DNA of 64,000 nt, taken from contig NZ_LMQS01000001.1 of assembly GCF_001424665.1 (NCBI RefSeq), positions 187,225 to 251,224 on the forward strand. Direction: 5' to 3'. Positions 28,074 to 36,135 of this stretch are shown here, one piece after another. The notes under the pieces are model-generated. The model had not been told where the DNA came from. It saw nothing but the letters and a program-made list of their open reading frames with translations, and made no database searches. How positions within the stretch are numbered: position 1 is the first letter of the stretch; every line of letters starts with the position of its first letter. The DNA is from Methylophilus sp. Leaf416. Its GTDB lineage: Bacteria; Pseudomonadota; Gammaproteobacteria; Burkholderiales; Methylophilaceae. A program made the position numbers and the translations under genes.

Positions 28074-29945
28074 TTACAGTGCAAAAACGTTTAGTGCACC
28101 GCCGCCAGGAGCAGCGTTGTACTTGGTCAACTCTTTGTAACCACCAGCAGCACCCAGTGCGTCGGTGTCACTTGTCATACCCAGGTTCATCGCCACGCCA
28201 GCCCAACCACCGATACCTGAAAAGATACCAACGTATTGTTTACCTTTGTTACCGTAGGTGAATGCGTTACCAATCGCACCTGAACCAACCTGGAATTTCC
28301 ACAACTCTTTACCGGATTTGGCATCAACCGCTTTGAACCAACGATCCAGAGTACCGTAGAACACCAAATCAGATGCTGTTGTCAGAGCGCCACTCCATGC
28401 AGAGAATTTCTCTTTGTTGTACCAAACTTTTTTGTTGGTCATTGGATCATAAGCGCCGAAGCCACCCATCACACCGTCAGGACCAGCAAACATAGTCAAA
28501 GTCGCACCCACCCATGGTTGGCCAGCAACGTATTTGGACTCAACTGGCTCGTATGTCATACATACGTGGTTCAGTGGAGAATACATCAAACCGGTTTTTG
28601 GTGAGTAAGCAGCTGGTTGTTGGTCTTTAGTACCCAACGCAGCCGGGCAAATGCCTTTAGCGTTGTAGTCCTGGTGAGTTGAATAACGGCCATCTTTGCT
28701 TGGTACGCCTGTTTTCAGGTCTACGTCATTTGCCCAGTTAACGAATGGATGTACTTTTTCAGCAGCAATCAAAGAACCTGTGTTTGCATTCCATGTGTAA
28801 GCAAAACCGTTGCGGTCATGGTGCCAAGCGTATGTTTTGCCACCTTTGTCGAACAGGATGACTTCGTTTACGCCATCGTAATCCCACTCATCATGTGGTG
28901 TCATTTGCATCGCCCATTTGGCCACGCCAGTGTCCAGATCACGTGCAGTCACAGTCATGGACCATTTGTTGTCGCCTGGACGTACATCCGGGTTCCAAAC
29001 AGATGGGTTACCAGCACCGTAGTAAACCAGGTTTGTTTTTGGATCATACGGCCACCAGCCCCACACGGAACCACCACCATGTTGCCAGCCATCTTTGATC
29101 GCTTGTGGTTTCAACCAGGTACGTGTACCCAATTCTTTTTCGCCACCTTTGATTTGTTCAGCCGTCAAACGTTTGAAAGAACCACCTTCTCTGTTACCGC
29201 CGTTTACGTCTTGGTAAACTGACAGTGCGTTATACAGAGGATTGTCTTTGTTAGTGTTTGCGTCATGCAATGTTTCGCTGTCCGGGCCTGTTGAGTAGGC
29301 TTTCCATGCAGTGGAACCATCTTTGATGTTATAAGCCTGGATAAAGCAACGTACGCCGAATTCAGCACCTGAACAACCGGTCAATACTTTGTCTTTAATC
29401 ACGTGTGGCGCGTTAGTGTTAGTCGCACCTACTTTTGGATCTGTGTTTTTAACTTCCCAGATTTTTTTGCCGTCTTTAGCATCTAAAGCAACCAGCATAC
29501 CGTCATTCTGTTGCAAGAAAATTTTACCGTCGCCGAAACCCAGGCCACGTGTCACGTTATCACAGCACAGTACCGCTTGAACGCTAGGGTCTTGTTTAGG
29601 GAAATAGGACCAAACGATTTTTTGGTTATCATTCAGATCCAGAGCGTAAACGTTGTTTGGGAAAGCAGATACCAGGTACATCATATTGCCCACAACCACT
29701 GGTGAACCTTCGTGACCACGGTTTACACCGGTAGCGAATGTCCAGGCGGCTTTCAGGTTTTTGATGTTGCCCTTGTTAATTTGTGCCAAAGCGCTATAGC
29801 CCTGGTTATTGTGTTGGCCACGTGGATGTGCCCAGTTATTTGGGTCTTTCATCGCGGCTTCTTGGTCAGCAGCTGCAAACGCCATCACTGGCAAGGCAAG
29901 TGCTACGCTAGCAGCAACACCAAAAGCAGTTTTGATTTTCATCAT
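28074..29945 (-). CDS. xoxF: Lanthanide-dependent methanol dehydrogenase XoxF
   Basis: 623 residues. Periplasmic PQQ quinoprotein that oxidises methanol. Signal peptide ends AFAAADQ near 26. The vicinal disulfide is Cys127-Cys128 (VLCCDN). The active site has Asp355 in HDEWDYDGVN, with a second aspartate at 357; this extra Asp coordinates the lanthanide in XoxF enzymes, whereas calcium-type MxaF has alanine there. Other metal ligands match Glu195 (GAEFG) and Asn313 (GAGNPS). Beta-propeller Trp-docking motifs recur (LVALDAKDGKKIW, DAKSGKELWKF). GGAG lies before MM. No xoxG or xoxJ is adjacent. Methylophilaceae XoxF usually fall in clade XoxF4, not testable here. Confidence 0.96.
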   Translation of the reverse strand: MMKIKTAFGVAASVALALPVMAFAAADQEAAMKDPNNWAHPRGQHNNQGYSALAQINKGNIKNLKAAWTFATGVNRGHEGSPVVVGNMMYLVSAFPNNVYALDLNDNQKIVWSYFPKQDPSVQAVLCCDNVTRGLGFGDGKIFLQQNDGMLVALDAKDGKKIWEVKNTDPKVGATNTNAPHVIKDKVLTGCSGAEFGVRCFIQAYNIKDGSTAWKAYSTGPDSETLHDANTNKDNPLYNALSVYQDVNGGNREGGSFKRLTAEQIKGGEKELGTRTWLKPQAIKDGWQHGGGSVWGWWPYDPKTNLVYYGAGNPSVWNPDVRPGDNKWSMTVTARDLDTGVAKWAMQMTPHDEWDYDGVNEVILFDKGGKTYAWHHDRNGFAYTWNANTGSLIAAEKVHPFVNWANDVDLKTGVPSKDGRYSTHQDYNAKGICPAALGTKDQQPAAYSPKTGLMYSPLNHVCMTYEPVESKYVAGQPWVGATLTMFAGPDGVMGGFGAYDPMTNKKVWYNKEKFSAWSGALTTASDLVFYGTLDRWFKAVDAKSGKELWKFQVGSGAIGNAFTYGNKGKQYVGIFSGIGGWAGVAMNLGMTSDTDALGAAGGYKELTKYNAAPGGGALNVFAL

Positions 29946-30308
29946 AGTTATATCTCCGAAGATAAATCACATGTAGCAATATTGAAGAAACATTTAAACA
30001 TTGCGGAATGCTTAAAGTTTGCAACCGGACTAGGCTTCCAGAGCTTTTTAACCATCTGGTAACAGATGTATCACTTTATTAAGCGGTTGTAACTGTAATA
30101 TAGATAGCCAGGGATAACAGCCAGCCAGTTCAGGGTTTTATTCATGGGCCAGATAGGGAATTTTTCCGAAAACTTTGTTGAATTGATTTTTTTTTGTATC
30201 ATTCTGTTATTGAGGGACATGTCCTAGTGTGACCTTCAAGTAATTTCGACATCTTCATTTGCAAAGATGATGCTTTTTTACTTGATAAATTTAAGGTAAA
30301 CACTGGCT
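29946..30308. promoter_or_regulatory. xoxF/MocR divergent regulatory region
   Basis: 363 bases without a gene. Dyads seen: CATCTG-GTAA-CAGATG (30053-30068), about 110 bases before the xoxF start; AGGGACATGTCCT (30213-30225); CATCTT-8-AAGATG (30250-30269), about 40 bases before the MocR-type start. No strong -35/-10 pair stands out on the xoxF strand. Regulation of both genes from here is inferred from position. Confidence 0.45.
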
Positions 30309-31439
30309 GTGCTCAGACCCTGGCATTACTCTCTGGTATTAGACAAAGACTCCTCTTCGTCCATCCATCAACAACTCATAGGGCATTTCCGCACCATGAT
30401 TGAAGGCGGAGCCTGGCTTGGCGGTAGCGCCCTGCCCAGCTCACGCGACATTGCACAACGCCTGGGGATTAACCGCAAAACAGTTTCCCGTGTGTACGAA
30501 GAGCTTTCAGCCTTAGGCCTGATCTATACGCAGCCTAAGCGCGGTACTTTTGTATCAAGCGCATTACCATCAGCTTTAAATGAATCAGAGACATACCCCC
30601 CTTTGCAGCGCCAGCAGGTAGACCCTTATTCGAACAGCATTCACCACCTGATCCAGAAAACCAGTTTGCACCACATCCGTAGAGCAGCTTTGCACATGCA
30701 CAAGCTGCAAGCGCATGATTACGATGCCACCGGATTGTTTAACCTTAAACATATGCTGGCTAATCTATTGGCGCATGAAAGAAGGTTCCTGGTGTCTCCT
30801 GACCATATCGCCTGCGGAAGCTGGCTAGCGCTGCAATACGCTGTCATCCAAAGTATCAGGCCCGAAGATGGATTGTTGCTGGCGGATCATCATACAAGCG
30901 CGGTGATGATCAAGAGCCTGCAAAAACAAGGTATTAGCGTTATTCAACTGCCGGAAAGTAATGGCAATCAGGCAATAAACTTTACCGAGCAGATCGAAAA
31001 GTATTGTATTAATTATCCCGTAGCGGCGGTCTGGTGTAATAGCTCGACACTCTTTAATCATGAGAGTGATGCAGCCGGCCAAACGCTGCTTATCCAAAAA
31101 TTAGCTGACTACCACTTATTGTTGATTGATGACCAGCGTGGCAGTTTTCCATTAAGCCAGCAAAACCATCCACCCTTAGCCAGCAAATACGCTAAAAGCA
31201 TGATGCTGGGAAGCTTGTACGGCAACTTTTGCGACACTTTTAACTTGTGCTTTGTCGCCAGCAATGAGAACCTTTCCAGCGAGTTTCTGAACGCCTTGAA
31301 TGAGCAACACCAACAATCCTCATTGCTCAATATGCTGGCTCAAAGTGAGTTGATCAAACGCGGAGAATACAAAAAACTGCTGACTGGTATTTATCGCTTC
31401 ATGCAAACCCCTGATGCCAAATTGTTGACACCAGCATAA
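30309..31439 (+). CDS. MocR-type GntR regulator with degenerate aminotransferase domain
   Basis: 376 residues from a GTG at 30309 (AAGGT is about 11 bases upstream). An N-terminal GntR winged helix occupies 14-84 (LPSSRDIAQRLGINRKTVSRVYEEL). The rest resembles a type I aminotransferase, as in MocR regulators, but it is about 100 residues shorter than usual. The segment where the PLP lysine is expected reads MLGSLYGNFCDTFNLCF (299-315), with no lysine. It probably cannot bind PLP covalently. Divergent from xoxF, so a role in methanol or lanthanide regulation is a reasonable guess, not shown. Confidence 0.8.
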   Translation: MLRPWHYSLVLDKDSSSSIHQQLIGHFRTMIEGGAWLGGSALPSSRDIAQRLGINRKTVSRVYEELSALGLIYTQPKRGTFVSSALPSALNESETYPPLQRQQVDPYSNSIHHLIQKTSLHHIRRAALHMHKLQAHDYDATGLFNLKHMLANLLAHERRFLVSPDHIACGSWLALQYAVIQSIRPEDGLLLADHHTSAVMIKSLQKQGISVIQLPESNGNQAINFTEQIEKYCINYPVAAVWCNSSTLFNHESDAAGQTLLIQKLADYHLLLIDDQRGSFPLSQQNHPPLASKYAKSMMLGSLYGNFCDTFNLCFVASNENLSSEFLNALNEQHQQSSLLNMLAQSELIKRGEYKKLLTGIYRFMQTPDAKLLTPA

Positions 31440-31447
31440 GTTATGCA

Positions 31448-31465
31448 TACAACCAAATGGTTGTA
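31448..31465. promoter_or_regulatory. Possible activator-binding dyad upstream of a sigma-54 promoter
   Basis: TACAACCA-AA-TGGTTGTA, perfect 8-base arms, just past the MocR-type stop and about 110-128 bases upstream of the predicted start at 31576. That distance suits an enhancer-binding protein. A second AT-only dyad lies at 31503-31521. Function inferred. Confidence 0.4.
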
Positions 31466-31549
31466 ATCAACCACCTAAAATTCAGGAAAAACTCCCATTG
31501 ACTGAAAAAAACGTTTTTTCAATCATCAGTTTAAATGCACACCTCAAAC

Positions 31550-31565
31550 TGGCATACAAAATGCT
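31550..31565 (+). promoter_or_regulatory. Sigma-54 (-24/-12) promoter
   Basis: TGGCATA-CAAA-ATGCT, with GG at 31551-31552 and GC at 31563-31564, the correct spacing. It predicts a start at about 31576, exactly the first base of the long stem that follows. The -12 half is identical to that of the promoter at 24711. Confidence 0.58.
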
Positions 31566-31575
31566 GGTTACAAGC

Positions 31576-31698
31576 AGGGAGTGAACTATCACTAGGACCG
31601 ATATGGGCAACTGCAAATTTGCCCATATCGGGGTAGACACTCCCTAACTTGCATATTGATCTCATGCAAAAAAGGCACCGCTGCCGCGGTGCCTTTTT
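31576..31698 (+). ncRNA. Candidate sigma-54-dependent structured RNA in the lanthanide locus
   Basis: About 123 nt, no coding frame. Helix 1 nests two perfect stems: outer AGGGAGTG (31576-31583) with CACTCCCT (31638-31645), inner CCGATATGGGCAA (31598-31610) with TTGCCCATATCGG (31619-31631), loop CTGCAAAT. Helix 2 is TTGCAT/ATGCAA (31649-31669). Helix 3 is the terminator ending at 31698. It starts at the position predicted by the sigma-54 promoter. The structure and terminator are seen directly; that it is a free small RNA is inference. I recognise no known RNA family. A regulatory palindrome in DNA is the alternative. Confidence 0.5.
31669..31698. terminator. Bidirectional terminator
   Basis: GGCACCGC (31674-31681), loop TGCC, GCGGTGCC (31686-31693), flanked by A- and T-runs. 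It would stop the candidate RNA on the plus strand and the PepSY gene on the minus strand. Confidence 0.92.
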
Positions 31699-31746
31699 GA
31701 ACATCTTGAATGCCTGAGTAAACTTACAGGCTATTCAATTCACTTA

Positions 31747-32271
31747 TTACTCTTGGCCAATTTGGTAAACTTCATAACTGGTTTCAACGATTTTGCCAGT
31801 CGTTGCGTCTACTTCAACTTTCACTTCTTCGTTGTCAGCTTCAAGAATATCAAACTCGTAGGAAGCTTTACCATCGGGCTCAAGTTCGTATTCTGTTTCT
31901 ACGACCTTGCCTGGATGTGCTGCTAAAGCGGTGGCTTTTGCATCTTCTTCAGATACTTTTGCCAGAGCCTTGAATCTTTCATCATCAGCAGTCACTTCTT
32001 CTTCTACCTCAGTGATTTTGCCAGTTTTGGCATTGCACTCGATATCCCAGGCCTTACCATCGTTAGATTGTACGTCAAACTCATAAACCAGTTGCTTACG
32101 CTCAGACTTGGCTTCCAGTTTAACGATTTTGCCGTCATGCTTGGACAAAGCTGCTTTTACGCATTTACCCAGGCTGTCATAGGCTTTTGGCTTGATAGTT
32201 TCGTGGTCAGCAAACGCCTGACCAGACAATAGACCGCACAGGGCGGCAGTGATAATTGACACTTTTTGCAT
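31747..32271 (-). CDS. Exported PepSY-repeat protein, lanpepsy-like (probable lanthanide binder)
   Basis: 174 residues from the ATG at 32271, chosen for GGAG seven bases upstream; an upstream in-frame start at 32295 is less likely. Signal peptide MQKVSIITAALCGLLSGQAFA. The mature protein is two PepSY-type repeats, each ending DIECNAKTGKI or VEVDATTGKIVE, and about a quarter of residues are Asp or Glu. Lanpepsy of Methylobacillus flagellatus is a periplasmic PepSY protein reported to bind lanthanides. Context next to xoxF supports the same role here: a lanthanide store or carrier. Sequence identity to lanpepsy cannot be measured here. Confidence 0.8.
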   Translation of the reverse strand: MQKVSIITAALCGLLSGQAFADHETIKPKAYDSLGKCVKAALSKHDGKIVKLEAKSERKQLVYEFDVQSNDGKAWDIECNAKTGKITEVEEEVTADDERFKALAKVSEEDAKATALAAHPGKVVETEYELEPDGKASYEFDILEADNEEVKVEVDATTGKIVETSYEVYQIGQE

Positions 32272-32403
32272 TTTTGATCTCCGTGTTAAAGTCATGATGA
32301 GGGTGCGATGCGCAAGCTAGGTACTCTCACACCGCGATTCATAACGCGAAAAGGATATCAAAAACGTAATTAGTTGTTTTAAATATTACATTCTGTTAAC
32401 AAA

Positions 32404-32421
32404 ATGGCTAAAAATAGCCAT
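32404..32421. terminator. Weak hairpin after thyA
   Basis: ATGGCTA-AAAA-TAGCCAT with short T-runs, 25 bases after the thyA stop on the minus strand. A weak terminator or mRNA-end hairpin. Confidence 0.4.
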
Positions 32422-32445
32422 TTGTGATGAATTTTACAAACTGGA

Positions 32446-33240
32446 CTATACAGCGACTGGCGCCTTAATGGCCGGATGTGGATCATAACCTTGCAGCGTA
32501 AAGTCTTCAAAACTGAAAGCGAAGATGTCCTTTACTTCCGGGTTAATAAGCATCGTAGGCAACGCACGTTCTGAGCGCGACAATTGTTCCTTCACCTGTT
32601 CCATATGGTTATTATAAATATGCGCATCGCCAAGCGTATGGACGAAATCACCTAATTGCAGATCGCAGACTTGCGCGACCATCATGGTCAGTAAGGCATA
32701 AGAAGCAATATTGAATGGCACACCGAGGAAAATATCTGCGCTGCGCTGATACAGCTGGCAGCTCAATTTACCATCCGCCACATAAAACTGGAAAAATGCG
32801 TGACACGGCGGCAGCTTCATTTGGTCAACATCAGCCACGTTCCAGGCAGACACGATCAAACGACGTGAGTCTGGCGTCTTCTTGATCTGGTTTACGACTT
32901 GTGTGATCTGGTCTATGTGAGAACCGTCAGGCTTAGGCCAGTTGCGCCATTGGTAGCCATATACAGGGCCAAGATTGCCTTCAGCATCCGCCCACTCATC
33001 CCAGATTTTTACGCCGTTTTCTTTCAAGTAGGCAATGTTGGTGCTGCCTTTTAAAAACCACAGAAGCTCATGAATAATAGATTTTAAATGGACTTTTTTG
33101 GTCGTCAGTAACGGAAAGCCTTGCGCCAGGTTAAAACGCATCTGGTAACCAAATACAGAAATCGTACCGGTGCCGGTACGGTCAGTTTTCTGGTGCCCGT
33201 GTGCAAGCACGTGGTTTAGCAGGTCATGATATTGTTGCAT
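32446..33240 (-). CDS. thyA: Thymidylate synthase
   Basis: 264 residues, the same length as Escherichia coli ThyA. It methylates dUMP to dTMP using methylene-tetrahydrofolate. The active-site cysteine is in [12 protein letters not shown] near residue 146; the folate and dUMP sites are in [14 protein letters not shown] and [25 protein letters not shown]. The C-terminal PAIKAPVAV is intact. Downstream of thrC by 26 bases, so likely in the alaA-hom-thrC-thyA unit. In a C1-using cell this gene draws on methylene-tetrahydrofolate made from formate or serine. Confidence 0.98.
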   Translation of the reverse strand: MQQYHDLLNHVLAHGHQKTDRTGTGTISVFGYQMRFNLAQGFPLLTTKKVHLKSIIHELLWFLKGSTNIAYLKENGVKIWDEWADAEGNLGPVYGYQWRNWPKPDGSHIDQITQVVNQIKKTPDSRRLIVSAWNVADVDQMKLPPCHAFFQFYVADGKLSCQLYQRSADIFLGVPFNIASYALLTMMVAQVCDLQLGDFVHTLGDAHIYNNHMEQVKEQLSRSERALPTMLINPEVKDIFAFSFEDFTLQGYDPHPAIKAPVAV

Positions 33241-33266
33241 ACATGGACTCCGTCAGTTTGAGATGG

Positions 33267-34700
33267 TTAGGTATTGGCAACAATGAAGCTTTTGATTAAA
33301 TCTACATTGGCATCCAGTACGGTAGACTTCTGTGGCAAGTCTTCCAGGCCTTCCAGGCTGGCCGGACGTTCAGGCACTTCACCCAGCGCTTCCACGATAG
33401 CATCTTCGAATTTGGCGGCCAACGCTGTTTCCAACACTAGCATGGGCACATTCGGGTCGCGTTTTTCCAAGGCGACTTTTAAGCCATCTGCAGTATGCGT
33501 ATCGATAGTGACGCCGTATTTTTCTTTGGTTGCGCGTATGGTTTGCAGGCGATTTGCATGATTGCTGCTACCGGACACGAAACCGAAATCACCTACCTGG
33601 TCGAAATAGCCCTCGGTGTTCAAGTCAAACTTGCCACCGTGATCAACTGCCGTCCATAGCTCGCGTATCCTGGCGCTATCACGGCCTACCAGGTCATAAA
33701 CAAAACGCTCAAAATTGGAGGCTTTGCTGATATCCATGGACGGACTGGAGGTCTGGTAAGTATTAGCAGCGCCACGTGGCGCATAAACACCGGTCTTGAA
33801 GAATTCATCAAGAACGTCATTCTCATTCGTCGCTACTATCAATTGCGCAATCGGCAAACCCATCATGCGGGCGATATGGCCAGCACAGACATTACCAAAG
33901 TTGCCACTTGGGACGCTGAAACTGACTTTCTGGTCATTACTGGTGGTGACTGCCAGGTAACCCTTAAAGTAATACACGATTTGTGCCGCAATACGGCCCC
34001 AGTTGATGGAGTTCACGGCACCGATTTTATATTGCGCTTTGAAAGTGTGGTCGTTGGATACGGCTTTAACGATATCCTGTGCATCATCAAACACGCCTTT
34101 CACGGCAATATTGAAAATATTGTCATCTTGCAGGCTGAACATTTGCGCAGTCTGGAAGCGGCTCATTTTCTGGTAGGGCGATAGCATAAATACGCGCACG
34201 CCTTTTTTGCCGCGCATGGCGTATTCAGCGGCGGAGCCGGTGTCGCCTGAAGTGGCGCCCAGGATATTGGTCGTCTGGCCGGTTTTGGTCAGCACGTATT
34301 CAAACAGGTTACCCAGCAACTGCATGGCCATATCTTTAAAAGCCAGGGTTGGGCCATTGGAAAGACTTAACAGGTACAGGTTATCTTCCAGCTTAATGGT
34401 CGGTGTGATATCTTCGGCAGATTGCCCCGCACGTGTATAACCATATACGTCAGCGCGATAGGTTTTGTCGATAATGGCTTGCAGGTCGGTATGCGGGATA
34501 TCGTTGTTATCCACCAGGCGCGACAAAATCGCAAACGCCAGCTCACGGTAATTCATACTGCGCATGGCCGTCAAATCAGCGTCACTGAATTGCGGGTATT
34601 GCTCAGGCAGGTATAAGCCGCCATCTGGCGCCAGGCCACCCAGCAAAATTTCACTAAAACTCGAGGCGGCAGACTGTCCGCGGGTACTGATATATTTCAT
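33267..34700 (-). CDS. thrC: Threonine synthase
   Basis: 477 residues. PLP enzyme that turns phosphohomoserine into threonine. The PLP lysine is in SNGPTLAFKDMAMQLLG near residue 120; the phosphate-binding block is ATSGDTGSAAEYAM near 150. N-terminus MKYISTRGQSAASSFSEILLGGLAPDGGLYLP is typical of the long betaproteobacterial form. It lies 44 bases downstream of hom. No threonine attenuator (Thr-rich leader) is seen before the cluster. Confidence 0.97.
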   Translation of the reverse strand: MKYISTRGQSAASSFSEILLGGLAPDGGLYLPEQYPQFSDADLTAMRSMNYRELAFAILSRLVDNNDIPHTDLQAIIDKTYRADVYGYTRAGQSAEDITPTIKLEDNLYLLSLSNGPTLAFKDMAMQLLGNLFEYVLTKTGQTTNILGATSGDTGSAAEYAMRGKKGVRVFMLSPYQKMSRFQTAQMFSLQDDNIFNIAVKGVFDDAQDIVKAVSNDHTFKAQYKIGAVNSINWGRIAAQIVYYFKGYLAVTTSNDQKVSFSVPSGNFGNVCAGHIARMMGLPIAQLIVATNENDVLDEFFKTGVYAPRGAANTYQTSSPSMDISKASNFERFVYDLVGRDSARIRELWTAVDHGGKFDLNTEGYFDQVGDFGFVSGSSNHANRLQTIRATKEKYGVTIDTHTADGLKVALEKRDPNVPMLVLETALAAKFEDAIVEALGEVPERPASLEGLEDLPQKSTVLDANVDLIKSFIVANT

Positions 34701-34744
34701 TACATTAAACCTAATAATTTATAGCCACATTATGCAAAACTAGC

Positions 34745-36076
34745 TTAGCGCGACAATGTTTCCAGACGGATTTTGGTCACTGCGCCGGCGATTGCAGGTA
34801 AGGCTTCAATCTTGGCGATACCGGCATCCATGGTTTTTTCTTGGGTGGTATGCGTAAGAATAATGATATCTGCCTCGGCTTCACCTTCTTGCGGTTCTTT
34901 TTGCAGCATGGCATCAATCGAGATCGCTAAATCTGCCAGGATCTTGGTCACATCAGCCATCACACCTGGCTTGTCGGAAACACGTAAGCGAAGGTAATAA
35001 CCAGACTGTATTTCGGCAATCGGCAATACCGGCAACGCTTGCTGCTGATCCAGTTGGTAACCCAGGAAAGCCACTCGCTGCTCTGCAGTAGTGCCATGCA
35101 AGCGCGCAATGTCGACCAGATCAGCCACCACCGCACTGGCGGTAGGTTCAGCACCGGCACCAGCACCGTAGTACAAGGTTGGCCCTACTGCATCACCTTT
35201 CACCACGACAGCGTTCATCGCGCCATCGACATTGGCAATCAGGCGTTTTTCAGGGATCAAGGTTGGATGCACGCGCAACTCAATGCCCGCTTCGGTTTTT
35301 TTGCTGATGCCCAACAATTTAACTCGATAACCTAACTCTCCCGCATACTGGATATCCTGGGTGGTCAGTTTGGTGATGCCTTCAGTAAAGGCCTGTTCAA
35401 ACTGCATCGGCGTACCAAATGCAATGCTGGCCATGATGGTCAGTTTGTGGGCGGCATCAATGCCTTCCACATCAAAGGTCGGATCGGCCTCTGCGTAACC
35501 CAGACGCTGTGCTTCTTTGAGCACGTCCGCAAAGGCCAGGCCTTTGTCACGCATTTCAGTCAGAATAAAGTTGGTGGTGCCATTGATAATGCCGGCTACC
35601 CATTCAATTTTGTTCGCACTCAAACCTTCACGCAATGCCTTGATGATAGGGATACCACCCGCCACTGCCGCTTCAAAGGCCACAATTACGCCCTGCTCAG
35701 CCGCTGCCTTAAAAATCTCGTTGCCGTGTACGGCCAGCAAAGCCTTGTTAGCGGTAACCACATGCTTACCATTAGCAATGGCTTGCAACACCAGTTCTTT
35801 GGCGATGGTATAGCCGCCAATAAGCTCGACCACCACATCCACTTCAGGATTATTGACAACCGCAAATGCATCATCGGTCACAGCAACCTGGCCGCCAGTC
35901 ACTTGCCTTGCCAGTTCCAGGTTTCGGTCAGCCACTTGCACGATGCGGATATTGCCGCCAATGCGGCGCGCGATATCAGACTGGTTGCGCGTCAGCACGG
36001 TATAAGTGCCGCCGCCAACTGTACCTATGCCCAATAAACCTACTTTTAATTCTTTACCGACTTTTAGTTCTTTCAT
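34745..36076 (-). CDS. hom: Homoserine dehydrogenase
   Basis: 443 residues from the ATG at 36076 (a GTG two codons upstream is possible). Reduces aspartate semialdehyde to homoserine on the way to threonine and methionine. The NAD(P) loop is GLLGIGTVGGGTY; the catalytic GIINGTTNFILTEM and EADPTFDVEG blocks follow; an ACT domain for feedback by threonine lies at the C-terminus (SDKPGVMADVTKILAD). The extreme N-terminus repeats KELKVG twice in tandem, an 18-base imperfect duplication just after the start. Upstream neighbour alaA is 53 bases away. Confidence 0.96.
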   Translation of the reverse strand: MKELKVGKELKVGLLGIGTVGGGTYTVLTRNQSDIARRIGGNIRIVQVADRNLELARQVTGGQVAVTDDAFAVVNNPEVDVVVELIGGYTIAKELVLQAIANGKHVVTANKALLAVHGNEIFKAAAEQGVIVAFEAAVAGGIPIIKALREGLSANKIEWVAGIINGTTNFILTEMRDKGLAFADVLKEAQRLGYAEADPTFDVEGIDAAHKLTIMASIAFGTPMQFEQAFTEGITKLTTQDIQYAGELGYRVKLLGISKKTEAGIELRVHPTLIPEKRLIANVDGAMNAVVVKGDAVGPTLYYGAGAGAEPTASAVVADLVDIARLHGTTAEQRVAFLGYQLDQQQALPVLPIAEIQSGYYLRLRVSDKPGVMADVTKILADLAISIDAMLQKEPQEGEAEADIIILTHTTQEKTMDAGIAKIEALPAIAGAVTKIRLETLSR

Positions 36077-36135
36077 ATCCACATTCTATAACTTAGCAAA
36101 CCTCTAAATAAATCATTGGCACGTGCTTGCACGTG

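Noticed and set aside
28074-29945. Calling this gene MxaF, the calcium methanol dehydrogenase
   Set aside because: Asp at residue 357 in HDEWDYDGVN is the XoxF signature; MxaF has Ala there, and no mxaJGI genes follow.
31576-31645. The nested palindrome as a miniature transposable element
   Set aside because: No clear target-site duplication flanks it, and its left edge coincides with a predicted sigma-54 start and its right side runs into a terminator; kept as a secondary possibility.
35447-36037. 196-codon frame opposite hom
   Set aside because: Antisense shadow of a conserved gene with no domain or start signal.
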